Assembly: GCA_022393335.1 (NCBI GenBank)
Contig: JAJEKB010000269.1
Coordinates: 1-64,000 of the forward strand
Direction of reading: 5' to 3'
Length of the DNA stretch: 64,000 nucleotides
Source of the DNA: Macrotrachela quadricornifera
Lineage: Eukaryota; Rotifera; Eurotatoria; Philodinida; Philodinidae
This document shows, one piece after another, positions 51,541-64,000 of the stretch (position 1 is the stretch's first letter; every line of letters begins with the position of its first letter). Position numbers and translations under genes: made by a program. The notes beneath the pieces were generated by a model, which saw only the letters and a list, made by a program, of their open reading frames with translations, had not been told where the DNA came from and searched no databases.

Positions 51541-51885
51541 TGTTCTCAATAAAGAAAAACGAAACTATTTACAAAGTATTAAGAACTGACCAATCATTCA
51601 ATATTTGCATATCTCTATCACAAAAAACCCTAGAGGTATAAAAAAATCTATTCAGTGTAAAAAAAAAAACTATTTAATAAGCATTAAGAATTAACCAGCC
51701 TGTTACGTACCAAAATCGTAGGAAGATATATAATTTCACGTCCTTCTCAACATTATTTCGTTCTCCTCCTTCACCATTCTATCTACTCCTATATTCTGTC
51801 TATGACATGTAAACCTAAAATTCCAACATGTTCTTCTCTCCACCTTCGTTATTCCACCTCCTCCTACATTCTCTCTGTGATATTT
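51541..51885. repeat. Imperfect direct repeats of about 100 bases
   Basis: A block near 51562..51595 (ACTATTTACAAAGTATTAAG) recurs near 51667..51700 with changes. A pyrimidine-rich block near 51758..51806 (CTCCTCCTTCACCATTC) recurs near 51828..51881. They look like a short degenerate tandem array. No function is seen. Confidence 0.4.
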
Positions 51886-53187
51886 GTCCTTCTTATCATT
51901 GTGAGTGGTTTACATATATATACGCTTCACTTGTATGTAGCGTGTGTTTGTGTGGATTGATACAATAAACATATACATATTGGATAAGTAAATCAACACA
52001 TTTATACTCATAATATAACAAACCAATTAATTTTCGCATAATTCCCTATCATTTTTATCAAAAAATATAAAAAAGCTTAAGCCATTTTATTAATAAAAAA
52101 AGAATACTTATGCATCTCTTAATGGTATTTTTTAAAAATGATGTACTTAACCATACATTATCAATATACAGTTTATATGAAAATCAGACGAAGTACTATT
52201 CCAATCTCACCTATACTCTACTCATCTTTTTCATTGAAATAATATAGAAAAAGTTCTGAAATAAATTTAAACTTTATCATTCTTTCTTATAACAAAAGCA
52301 AATGTCTTAGGATTTTACAACATTATTGTACTGAATCAGTAGTAAATAACTATTAGATTTAAAATCAATGACTTAAGTTTGATGTTTTTTTTCCAATCAA
52401 AAGAATTTTTTAAAATAAAAATAAATGCATAACAAATTATTAATATTCATGTATTTGATTAAAATCCAACAATTTCTGTTAGGTATATAATGTGTCATAA
52501 CAACTGTAAGTATCATATTGCGTAAATATTCTGTCTTATGAGTTTCACAGTTTTCTCAAAATTTAAATCAGTAAATTTTTGCAGAGTCTGATTATTGATT
52601 TGGAATAGATGCAAATTATATATATATGGATAAATAAAATAGATGAATAGGTTGTAATTGAAGATAATATCGAACGATCATCAAAGAAATTTGCAATTTT
52701 ATTCGAGAAAAAAAAGATTTCAGAATACAAACTGATCAAAAATCGACAAAATTTTCTTTAATCAATAAAATAAGAAAATGAATTTATTGTGTATCAATAG
52801 CGTATTGTATTTATTCATAATTCATTTGTTATTGAAATAAATCAAAATTTTATGATTTATATATTGTATTTATAATCGTATATCTGAAAAAGAAAGATCT
52901 GCACAGAACTTCATCTTCATTCTATTATTCTTAACGAGATGATCAGAAAAAAAAGAAGCAGATTCAGATGTAATAGAAAAATAGACAAGATATAGAAGTC
53001 AAAAATTCGAATCTGACATAAATATGCATAGTACTCATACAAACAAACAAAAAAGAAAACCAATAAAGACATCGAAATAAAGAGAAGCGAAAAAAAAGAA
53101 AAAGAAAACAAGACGCATTACATTTCATATGTACACCGGTATGCAAAAGAACAACAAGATTTTGATTTTTTTTTTTTTTGAAATCAT
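51886..53187. other. Intergenic, nothing recognised
   Basis: AT-rich 3' flank of the first SMS-related gene. An A-rich stretch at 52945..53110 gives chance hydrophobic frames on the minus strand that I do not accept as genes. Confidence 0.45.
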
Positions 53188-55214
53188 TTATCGTTCAATT
53201 AACGAAGAAAAATTCGTTTTTTTTGTGAACGAAAGACTATAAGTAATAATAATAAATAAACATAGAATGATCCAATAGACTGAATATCGTATTGTTTCAA
53301 TCCAATTATTTATTATTGTACGTATTGCATTGATACAACCTGGTAAATAATATTCATTAGGTATTGCTGTTTTAATATTTTCTTCAAAATAGGAAAAAAA
53401 TGGAAACCAAATACGCATTCGATTTATATCTCGTTGTAAAAATGTTCGATTATTAGCAAGACTAAACAAAAAATAAAATATAAAGAATTATATCACAAGA
53501 TTGTTTCTTATCTTACGTATGATAATAAATAAATAAACGAGAAGTAAGTACCCAAGCGATAAGAATATCAATAGAATAATGTTGATGACCAGCCAATATA
53601 AAAAACATACCACTTACTGCTATTATCCAACTGACAAAATGAAGTAAATGATATGAACGTGGAGTATCTTAAAGAAAAATAAAAGAAAATATTATCAAAA
53701 TTTTATATCAAAATATAGATCGTATTTAAAATGATGAATAATATAAATTATTCGACATTTCATTCAAGAATATTGAAATAATAATGAAAAGTGAAAAATG
53801 AGACTGAAACAAAATGTTATTGGAGACGAAATACAATCGTAAGTAGGGAGAAACTCAAAAAAAAAAACATATATCATATGTTTTGAGAGTAACATGAGAT
53901 CAAACATTCAGCGATTTGAAAGCATTTCGTCTGTATACTGTAAAGAAAGATGATGATCTTCATATTGATTTTGGGTTATATTCATCAAATCCTAAGAGAT
54001 CAATTGTACTTTATACTGTAATTACTTTAAATATTATCTAGTTTGAACTGATTTTTTGTCAAATTCACATTGCTTAAGATCTGAATAAATTTAGAAAAAA
54101 AATTTGTAAATTTTCTCTATACATACATTCATTAATAAAATGTGTTGCAAGTACCAAAGTACATGTATGACCACTATATAAATAATCTCCACATGTTTTT
54201 ACACCAAATGATGACATACCCTGACCTATAAAAATCATTGTTGCTTTTTTTAATCGAGAAGCAAAATTAATTATTTGCTAAAATAAAAAATACAAAAATA
54301 ATAATTATTTTTTTAAATTTTAATTAATTAAATAAACCTTCGGTTCACAATCAGTAATTTGTGTTGCAACTGGTAATGATGTAAAAACCATAGTTAAACT
54401 TCGAAGAAAATAAAGTGCCGCTGCAATAATAAATAAACGACGAAGAATAATCATTCTTGAAAAAAACAAAAAAAAAAAAGAAATCAATTTGTTTTTAATA
54501 ATTATTTAATAAAAATTTTTTTTATACAAACCTATGTCGATGAAGAATAATAACAATAATAAGTGTTGTTATTTCAATTAAAATTAATTTTTCTGTTATA
54601 GAAAATGCCCATGGTATCTGTTTAATATTATCAAGTATAAGATCAGGTAATGGTGGAAAATTTTTTGGATCAGGTAAACGTTCATCAACAATAGTTATAA
54701 TAAATGAACAAAAATAAATTGTAGTTAAAGCAAGAAGAAAAGCTAATAAAGTTTTTTTTCTATCTGAACGTATAGATTGTATAAAACAACAATTTGTTAT
54801 TAATTGATCTTCAATTTGATTTGATAATGTATAAGAATTTATTGTTGATGATTCAAATTGAATTATTGTTGATTGATATTTTGATTTTAAAATTTTTATT
54901 TGTAACCATAATTGTTTATTTTTTGTTAATGATAATATATCATTACGATTTAAATTTATTAAACGTTTTCCATCAATATGATATTGATGACATAATATAT
55001 CTATACAATCATTAAAATGATTCGTTTTTAACCATTCTTCAACATGATTTATTGTCCATGTTGATGGATCAGTTGTTAAAAAAGAATTTAAATTATTTGT
55101 AGTTGTTACTATTGATGATGATGATGAGGACGACGATGATGTTGATGATATAAGAGAAGAATGTAATGTGTTGGAATATTTTTCTGATTGATTTAAAGAT
55201 GTTGAATTAAGCAT
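53188..55214 (-). CDS. SAMD8: SAM-domain sphingomyelin-synthase-related protein (SMSr), copy 1
   Basis: Five minus-strand exons, 54532..55214, 54338..54455, 54127..54277, 53517..53667 and 53188..53461, encode 458 residues. After a Ser/Thr-rich start comes a SAM domain (TWTINHVEEWLKTNHF to LTKNKQLWLQIK, about 53-115). Six membrane spans follow, starting at KKTLLAFLLALTTIYF. The lipid phosphatase/phosphotransferase triad is intact: His304 in CGDYLYSGHT, and His347 and Asp351 in GHQHYSID. LPDLILDNIKQIPWAF is another SMS landmark. SMSr enzymes sit in the ER and make ceramide phosphoethanolamine while sensing ceramide. A second copy lies 1 kb upstream in the same orientation. Confidence 0.92.
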
Positions 55215-56196
55215 TATTTTAGATAATTTTCTAAATGTGAAGATATTTCAATAAATCTTAGGTATAGGTCAGAGAAAAAATATGAAATGTCATAAGAAAA
55301 ACAAAAAAAAAAATGAAGAACCTTATCAAAGAAAAAAAAAATATATATATATATAATTTTATTGTTTAAGGTCTATTTGCCTTCTTTTTTTTGCGTCTAT
55401 GACTAAATTGTTGTCATGAGAAGAAATAGAATCTTTGTTCAATATTGTACTTTACCCTTGTTCTCTACGTGTCTTAAACATATCGAACATTTGAATCAAA
55501 CTAAGAAAAAATAGAAAAAAGTAATATATTCTAATACATCATTGCTTACTGTCATCACATACACAAGATTGTTATATTATTTATTCAATACAATATGCGT
55601 TAAAGTAGATCCATGCTGATTTAACTACATCTATAATAATCACTTTCTTTTGAATAATATTAACCTAACGATATGTTAGTACTATCAATCTATCTCATCA
55701 TAAAAGAAAAAAACAAAATTTCAATGTCATTTTTTACCAATATAAGCCTTAAGAAAAGATGGTAATATCAAATGACCTATATATATATCATGATTCTAAG
55801 CAGTCTATTAATCTCAATAAAAATTTTCATACAACCTTTTTTTTTTTTCATTCTTTTATATGAAAAAAAAAAATTTAATGTTTATCACAATATATGCGAG
55901 GATGAAAACTAATATGTTTATTTATTATCTCAAATGACAACAATGCAAATTTATTCAAAATTTACTTACATTTACTATTTCCATTTATTCCAGAAGCTAT
56001 ATCCCTTTTTTGTCTTTTTTAAAATTATCGCCAGAAGGCGATTATCTAAAATATAAAATTTATTACTCATTTGGAACGGAAAAAAAAAGAAAAAAAAAGA
56101 AATGGACATGCAAAATCATGTTTACAAAAAGAAAACACTATAATGGAAAAACGTTTAGAAAAAAAAACATATACACACAAATGTTTTATCACATTT
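55215..56196. other. Spacer between the two SMSr genes
   Basis: Carries the promoter of copy 1 and the 3' flank of copy 2. A short (AT)n run lies at about 55341..55355. Nothing else is recognised; the plus-strand frame 56010..56258 is Lys-rich chance sequence. Confidence 0.45.
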
Positions 56197-59100
56197 TCAT
56201 TGTTGTTTATGTTTGGAAAGTGATTTATCATTATCACATTTCATCACCGGATTTTTAATATCTTGCTCTTCATCATTTGTATATATCAATGATAATGGCC
56301 ATGGTATACGTAATACATTTGGAACCATACATTGTATGTTTTTTTCAAAATATGAAAACATTGGAAACCATATTGATAAACGACTATCTGATACTGAATG
56401 TAAAACTGCATTATTAGCTAACGAATGATAATAGAGAAATAGACGACTTGTTAAAAAGAATGCAATAAATACATCAATTGTATAATGTTCATGTGCTGCT
56501 AATATTAATATCATACCTAATATATTACAAAGCCATGAAAGAAGATGTATAACATAAAAATCTGATGTTGTATCTAAAGAAAAAATATAAATGAATTTGC
56601 TATTGTTGCATTTTTTTCTGATTAAATTATTTGAAATTTACATTCAGTTATACAATGATTTAATAATGTTAACATAACAGTATGACCTGAAAACATATAA
56701 TCACCACATGAACGTATACCATGAATAGATAATCCTTGAAAAAGAAATATTTGAAGCCAACGTGTAAAAATTTGTCGAACAGTTCCATATTGCTAAAGAA
56801 ATATTTATAGAAATATTATTATATGTATAAAAGAAATTAATTACTAATGGAGTACAGTCAAGATGAGGACCAGGAACCTAAAATAAAATATTTCTTGTAT
56901 GTTATTTATTAATAAAAATAGAATAATAATAAATAGTAGAACGAAAAACTGAATATTTATATCGTTAGACATATCTGATATCAACATAGTTTTATGATTT
57001 ACGTCAAGTACTAGTTCTTAATATTTTGAGAAAGGATGTAATATGCATACCATTTCGAATGTATCTCAAAAGCCGAACATTGCAAAGCTCGACGAGTTGT
57101 AGAATCAGTTCTGTCTCATAGATCTCTACAATACACGATTTTCTGAGATATACTCGAAGTGATATATACATATATATGTGTCACGTCTACTCCCAAATGG
57201 TTGATACGGCCGACATAATTATTTTCTGAGATATCCTACTTATTTTTTTTTCTTTTGTATTCATTAATAATATATACAAACTGATAAGTGTTCATTTATT
57301 GTTTGTATTTTCTCGTTTAAAAAGATCATCGGAAGTATTTATGATGAGTTTCTGAAACTAATATAGAATGGCATGTTTTTTTGAAAATAATTCTCTTCTA
57401 ATTAGATAAAATTTTTGATGATGATTAATGCGATGAATCGTACGTTTTTCATTCTCATCTGATTCCTAGTTACGAGATACAGCAAAACAATTGTTTAAAA
57501 TCTAGATAATTTAGAGAGTAGTATAATGCTAAATTTATTCGTAGAAGTCAAAACTCGATAGATTCATTTATCCTATGAAAAAATGAATTAGATGTTTAAC
57601 TTACAATTATTAATAAAATTATACAAAACTACATACTGAGTGTGTCTTAAATTTTGACACTTGATAAAACTAGTTTATATGCAGATAAGGCATAATCTCT
57701 AACTAGATGTGTTTATGTGAAATTTGAGTATTCGTAATGATATTTTTAATAGCACACTATTGGATGATATCTTCTTCGATGATAATAAAAATATAGACAT
57801 AATAAGTTAAAGATAAATTTTTCGAAATCGACTAAAAATATTCCTTCGATATTTTATTAAATTGGGAACACGTTTCATCTAAAAAAATATAGTAAGAGTC
57901 AATAAGTAGTTGTGGTTATTGTTCGTTTTAACTTTATCATGAGTCACTGACCACATGACCGGTCAAGTTATGTCCTGCACAAATAGTTTAAAATAAGCTA
58001 AAATATATGAACATACCACGCACAGAACGAAACATTTTCATTTTTTTAAATAGTGTTCGTATTTGTCTCTCACTAGGCAACCATTTATTCTATGTATAGT
58101 CAGATCAATTGAAAATGTATGAAAATAATAACGAAAAAAATTATAAGTAAAAGAACTTTTCAATTTTGAAAAGCTAAAAATAGATTAAACAGAGAATAAA
58201 AAAAATAACTTGTAACGATTATGAAAAGATGTGTGTCAAAAGTCCTAAGAAACTTTCAGAAGTAATGGAAAACAAAGATATAATAGTTAAATAAAGTACT
58301 AGTGCGATTAGATTCAAACTTCATATAAACATATATCCAATTAAAGATCATTCTTTATCGACAACTAAACTAACGTTTTCAAGATTTGAAATACTCTACA
58401 TGTATCATTCTCTATATTAGAATGGAAATACTAATAAATCTTTATTTAAACAATTAGAAAAATCTTACACTTAACGATGTAACCAACATTGTAATTGATC
58501 GAAGAAGAAAAATTGTGCCACTAAGTGCAAAAAATCGTCGAAGTATAATAGTCCTATATAATAAATATTAGACAAATAATATTCAAAATATTCTTTTAAA
58601 TACCAATATTTATGAAAAATTAATATTAATAAAAATGTTATACCCATCACAAGAATTATAAATTCACTTACAGTAAACGCCCAACCTAAACAAAAATTTT
58701 CAGTATTTTTTTTATAATTATAATAAACAAAAATTCATTACTAATATGTGGAATATTATCAAGAAATAAATCTGGTAACGGTGGATATCTTCAATTAAAT
58801 AAAAAATTGCAAATAAAAAGAAAACCGCTGTTTTTTTTGTTTATTTTTATTTACTTTTGAACATTTGGTACACGATTATGTACGACAACCATTATAAATG
58901 ATGTCCATATTCCACTCATTAATGCATAAATAAAACTAACTAATGTTTTACGTTTTTCACCTCTTAATGTTTTAAAAACTGTTTTTTCTTGAATATGTAT
59001 ACTATTCATATTTGTTTCAAGTAAATTTGTTGGTGATAATGATGAATGATTATGAGTTAATTTATCATCATTTAATGATAAATAAAACTCATTCTGTTTA

Positions 59101-59442
59101 CATTGTAATAAACGTATATGATACCATAATTTTTTAATATCACATAAACGTTCAATTGATAATGGATGTTGTTTAAGATCATCTTCTTTCATAAGAAGTA
59201 ATGTTAAACCATCAATACCATTTTGTTTACAAAATTTATCGATAAAATTTGATAAATTTAAAGATTTAAGCCAATTTTCAACATCATCTGTTGTCCATGA
59301 TGTAACTGGCGTTTTTAATAATTCCTTTATTTAAAATAAATAAAAGAATTAAAGGAGAAAAAAAAAGAAGAATTATGTTTACAATCTCATGATTAGATTC
59401 ACCATTTACTACTGTTGTAGTCGATATGTTAAATTCATTCAT
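56197..59442 (-). CDS. SAMD8: SAM-domain sphingomyelin-synthase-related protein (SMSr), copy 2
   Basis: Eight minus-strand exons, 59383..59442, 58855..59324, 58742..58788, 58604..58685, 58469..58553, 56845..56877, 56642..56792 and 56197..56573, encode 434 residues. The SAM domain ([15 protein letters not shown] onward, about 30-95) leads into [17 protein letters not shown] and five further spans. The catalytic triad is intact: His296 in [10 protein letters not shown], and His339 and Asp343 in HEHYTID. Compared with copy 1, this gene has extra introns before the triad, one of 1591 bases (56878..58468), but lacks the intron after LYYH that copy 1 carries. The C-termini differ completely. The exon of only 33 bases ([11 protein letters not shown]) is supported by the match to the same part of copy 1. 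Confidence 0.9.
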
Positions 59443-62442
59443 GATATTAGAACAATCACATATAATCTAAAAATACATTTTAAATTCAGATAAAATTTAT
59501 TTTTTTTTATTTCTTTTAAAAAATATTAAATAAAAGATTTATCGTTTAGCGTTACATACATTGACAAACATGTTGAATGCTCGTCGTTAATCATTCGTTC
59601 TTATATATGAACTACTTTCAATAGATGTCACGAGATAGCAATCACGCGAGAGTTAGTTTAAAAAGAATAACGCAATTTTTTCTTTCTTATGTATACAACG
59701 AAATGCTTTTATATATTTCTCTTCTTAATGATGACAATAACGATATAAATAGAAAAAAATTACTTTTGAAGAATAAAAGGAAATTTTTCGCTTTTTTTTA
59801 ATATAATTCATCGTTTAGTACTAAAATCGAATTGTCAACAGTATTGATATGAAATGAATATGTAGATTCATATATTTTTTTCTTAATTTTCTTTTTCCGA
59901 TATTTCCTTAATATAAAATGATTTAATACTATACGTGCACTATCTTTTCTCCATTCTGTTTATTTGGTTATGATGATGACATGGACTAATGAAGTCTCTA
60001 AAGTAAATATTGAGACTAACGAAATATTTTATTTGAAATCGAATACAATAGGTTCTCACTTTCAAACAGAGAAATTTATTGCATTAGTATTTAAAACAAC
60101 ATTTCAAATTTCATTACTGTGATTATATCGAACTAAAATTATTGTTTTTTATAGATCAGACTTATTACGTTTTGCAATGTCACATTCGTCAACATGGAAA
60201 TTTCATACAGATTTCTAAATAGGTAAATTTATCTTTTAAATGATCAAATTTCATTTAAAAAAATTTCTGAATTTATTATTGTGTATCTAACATATGAAAA
60301 GAAATTCAGACAGGCCTATATTTAGAATTAAAAGAATTTGTAAAAATTGCAACAGTAACCCTTTAATCAAGGTAATATTTTTGATAAAAGACAAGAGATA
60401 TTCTATAATTAAAAACCTAATATTACAAATATCACATTGGTCATATGCACTAGTGTACTTATTATTGTATGACCACAACGTGTACATGCCCTGTACATAA
60501 TTACTTCTGTATATTAGGTACTTTCCTGTTAAAAGATTTTTGATTCATATATATTTTTTATCTAGGTGCAGGAGACTTACTAGAATGTATAAAAAAAATA
60601 ATGAGAATAACTCAACAAGACAGAATAAACAAAGCGACAGAAATGTCTAAACACACGTACATATATATAGATATATACGAAATACGTAATAACAGATGCA
60701 TGTCAATGGAACGTAAAAAAATATGTTTACATACTACTAGTAGTTAATACTATATAATGCTTCTGTAACGTTAACAACAGAAAATAAAATTAGAGCACTC
60801 GTATAATCTGATTAAGAAATGCGATTCTTCTAATTTTGATCTTAATAGACTTTAAAACATACGTATGTATCTTTTCTGTCATCAAAAGGTTAAGACGGAA
60901 TGGTTCGAAAATCATTTTATCAGACAAAAAAATTAAATATCATTACCATAATTTAACCAAATAAACTTATTTATTTGTACGATAAAAAATAAAAGATACA
61001 TCTAATTTGTTTGAAATAATTTTCTCATATTAACATCCACTCTCAAGTTTATACTACATATTCAAACAATTTTAGCCTTAAATAATGAGACATTATCAGA
61101 CATCTGTTATATCATTTTCTATAATTTATCTAGGATTGTTTTTTTCTTTACCAAAGCTATGATGATATTTCATGGCAAAAATAATTATTTTTAACATTTG
61201 TTCTTTAGTAATATAGACAGTGCTGCCACCTTTGAAAGTCCAAAAAGCAGAAATTGTATTTACGATATAAAGCTGTTTTGAAATTTTGTTTCAGTGCACT
61301 AATTAAGAATGTTCGCATCAAGTTTTGATCTTTCTTGTACAGAATCAAGAAAATAGCTAATTAACAAATAAATTGAATTCTTGAACACACTTTCTTTTGA
61401 GCGTATGTTTTTCGTTCCATTTAATAGCTTCTAATAAATCTTAATTAGCTAGTGAAAAACATACGATGCACAAGTAATGGTATAAAATATTAATTCCTAT
61501 TATACTTTGATAGAAAGATGCTGAAGGAAATTATTTTTTATAACACGTGTATAAATGAAAGGACATAATAAAAAAGAGAGACATCCTTTAAATAAATCCA
61601 CACTTTCTTTTTTTAAAAGAATAATAGAAAATATTGACTCTCATATCTCTTCGATATATACGTTGGAAAAAGAAAATTGTGTTCTCTTTCGAATAGTGTA
61701 CAATTTATATTTGTCAAACATTCGTGAATAAAAATTGGACGAAGAAGAAAGAGAAAGACTCGAGCAAAAACTTTGTAATTTTTATACGAATTAGTCAGAA
61801 ACATCGGTAGATGACAGTTAAGCATAATTATTCGTCGTTTTACAAACTACTTTTAATGAGTACATGAAAATCAAATTCATTTCTTTTCTAATAAAATTAT
61901 GAATTACAAATGTTTTGCTCGTCTTTTTCTTTCTATTTCCTCTGATTGTCATTTCCGGATATGTGACAAATGTAAAATGTACGGCTACATCCAGATTGCG
62001 GACATTTGTTTTGCTTAATTAAGGAAAAATATCTGTAAAGTGGAATCAGGAGCGAAAAACAAAAATGAACGCATATTGGAAAATGTTCGTAAGGTGGAAT
62101 TGAGGCGATAGGGACAAGACAACCTACATTGTAGCATTAGGACAATATTGATTATGTGAAAAAAATAGATGAACAATTCATCAATGAAGGGCAGCTGAAC
62201 ATCTAATTTTTCTTAGACTCATAATCAAGATCATTCTTGTCAATTGTATCGAACACCTGGATATATCAATAACCATTATAATTTAAGAGACCATATCAAT
62301 AGTCTTGTTTCACTTGAATGAAAATATTTTCATGTCTGACTGTTTTGAATCTTTTAGGATGTGTTGTGCGTTGTTGAGCTTGTTTTTGCTCAACTCGAAC
62401 CATGGTTAATTCTCATGACTCCTGAATATATCTTATTCAGAC
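59443..62442. other. Long region without recognised genes
   Basis: About 3 kb of AT-rich sequence upstream of SMSr copy 2. Short frames on both strands (60287..60500, 61613..61825) carry no known motif. No RNA gene or clear repeat was noticed. Confidence 0.45.
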
Positions 62443-63450
62443 CTAGAGATCGGGATGAGTTTGACAATTACAATTTAATTGATCGTGATGACTTTCTATA
62501 TGATTGCTAGTTTTGAGTCTAATTTCAATTAAACCAAATAAACTCCAATGTGATGGAGGAAATAAAGTATCTTCAATGTACATGTGAAGAATATAATCTG
62601 TTAGTTTAAGAAAATTCTGATACATATTACTTATGTTTTCAATTATGTCACCAAAAGTTATATTAATTTCTTGCGGTGATAATAATCGTGACATAAGTAT
62701 ATTAGCTATTTGACATCGTGCTTTTTCCTTCTTTGAATAAGGAATTAAACCTCTTTTTTTTAATTTGTCGCCAGATATTTTGCTTAAAATGAAATTGACA
62801 ACCTTTAATCATCGTCATTGGAAAGTTTTTCGAAGAAGTATTGTATGTAGCAGTTTCAAAATCAATTTTAATTGATTTTAAAATAAATGATACACCATTG
62901 GTTTGAGTATATGCAATTAATTCATTCAAAAAGATATCGTATGTATTATCTTTCGTATCAGGTAATGCAGCAGAAACAACTGGTTTTATACTGTAATCAT
63001 CCTATATATATATACTGTAGCTTTGATAGAATAGTCTAGGAGCAGTTCTGAATGTTCCATCACTGTTCCACTGTGACCTAGCACCGAGAAATTGAGTAGT
63101 CATAGCTAAAACAAAACCGAGTACATATGCAGGGGTATTATTACACCAGAAAAAATTTCGATTCATCGAAGTGGAAGTAAGTGAGTAAAGTACATCAATC
63201 AATGCTAATATCTTGGGAACTGAAGTTTGTTTGGATGAACGATAATCATATTAAGAAGATTTGATACTATTGAATATAGGAATCGTAGCAACACTACCAT
63301 TTTCACGTCTGAATTTTTTAACTTGTTGGTCATAAAATAAAGAAACTGGTACTGTCGGCTCTTCTTCAATTCGTCGTTTGATGAATTTGATGCATTCGTA
63401 TAAATTTTAAGACATTTTTGGTTCATGTTCATATTCATGACTTCCATCTG
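62443..63450 (-). pseudogene. Broken MULE-type transposase
   Basis: Minus-strand fragments in several frames, interrupted by stops and frameshifts, together resemble a MULE transposase. From upstream: KRRIEEEPTVPVSLFYDQQV, a linker seen after FLYWCH-type fingers; SQWNSDGTFRTAPRLFYQSY, carrying the DGTF start of the DDE core; then DTKDNTYDIFLNELIAYTQT; then IKIDFETATYNTSSKNFP, carrying the second acidic residue; then IKGCQFHFKQNIWRQIKKK, the characteristic CxxH motif. A stop sits right after the first acidic motif and another before PVVSA. The copy cannot be active. It is a candidate source of activity for the foldback elements nearby, but no end sequences link them. Confidence 0.75.
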
Positions 63451-63683
63451 ATTTAATAGACGAAATTTTTATAATTGAACATTCACGAGTAGTAATTATA
63501 GCATTATACAATTTATGTGTACAAAATCATATTTTGATTTCATTTTTATTTGTTCATCTTACGAAGGAACACATCCAACTGTCCAAACCCTTTTGAGTTC
63601 GGACTTTGTGCATAAGATAGACCCCAATGAGGTATGAAAAACCCCAAAATATTGAGTGCCCTTAGGCCTTCTGTCCAGAGTTA

Positions 63684-64000
63684 TAGGCATTTTAGTGAAA
63701 TTTTGCCCAAAGAGAGGTCTATTGGTAATTAGAATGTCCTGAAAATTTCAGCTCAAAACAATGTTTCCTTCCCGAGATATTAAACTTTCAAAATATGGAA
63801 AATTCTAGTATCGTTTGTGGTATACAGGTCATTTTTGAGAGTCTAATATCTCGAGAAGGAAACACTCTTTTGAGCTGAAATTTTCAGGACATTCTAATTA
63901 CCAATAGACCTCTCTTTGGGCAAACTTTCAGGTCGAAATACTGTCATTCAATTTTTAGGTATATACCATGCCATAGGGCAAAATTTCAGTAAAATGCCTA
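63684..64000. mobile_element. Foldback element reaching the window edge
   Basis: The left arm from 63684 (TAGGCATTTTAGTGAAATTT) is the inverted copy of the last bases of the window. An inner pair is almost identical: 63708..63798, with CCAAAGAGAGGTCTATTGG, against 63832..63924. The right arm has an extra block of about 50 bases between inner and outer parts. No coding frame. The outer part resembles the hairpin at 21180..21767. The element may extend past 64000. Confidence 0.75.

Noticed and set aside
52917..53146. Hydrophobic minus-strand frames as small membrane proteins
   Set aside because: They come from an A-rich plus strand that reads as Phe/Leu/Ser runs in more than one frame; there is no conserved pattern or splice context.

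Overview
The window is nuclear DNA of an animal. It is strongly AT-rich, and its genes are split by GT-AG introns, many only about 50-80 bases long. The proteins are animal or eukaryotic families: a YY1-type zinc-finger factor, sphingomyelin-synthase-related (SAMD8-type) enzymes, an SLC16-like carrier, a DSTYK-like kinase, LUC7L, LSM4, REEP5 and a dibasic neuropeptide precursor. Very short introns, low GC, small intergenic spaces and decayed DNA transposons would fit a bdelloid rotifer (Adineta/Rotaria type), but that placement is inference; phylum is not proven by the sequence.

Layout. 0.8-3.5 kb: two tandem coiled-coil + UBZ1-like zinc-finger genes (minus). 3.8-7.7 kb: an LRR-Roc-COR (ROCO) protein (plus). 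7.9-10.2 kb: a RAD6-type ubiquitin-conjugating enzyme and LSM4 (minus). 10.7-13.2 kb: a diverged satellite of about 93-bp units. 13.25-13.43 kb: a 59-residue secreted peptide gene. 13.9-16.3 kb: a composite foldback element. 20.1 kb: REEP5-like. 21.2-21.8 kb: a 0.6-kb hairpin element. 22.7 kb: a four-EF-hand protein. 24.1-30.1 kb: LUC7L, two exons of an unrecognised membrane protein, and YY1, packed head to tail. 30.6-31.7 kb: a decayed UBXN6 copy. 32.9-33.3 kb: a neuropeptide precursor. 34.8 kb: a secreted PLAT-like protein. 38.2-41.1 kb: an intronless dynamin-like GTPase/kinase fusion. 43-45.8 kb: an aldo/keto reductase. 47.4-50 kb: an SLC16-like transporter. 53.2-59.4 kb: two tandem SAM-domain sphingomyelin-synthase-related genes. 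62.4-63.5 kb: a broken MULE transposase. The last 0.3 kb is another foldback element that runs to the window edge.

The genes do not form one pathway. Local themes are ubiquitin biology (UBZ1 pair, RAD6, UBXN6 remnant), RNA processing (LSM4, LUC7L) and tandem duplication (UBZ1 pair, SMSr pair). Exon models were built by hand, choosing splice sites that keep frame and restore family motifs; every multi-exon total given is a multiple of three. Parts of the window with no recognised gene are listed explicitly. No tRNA, rRNA or CRISPR array was seen.
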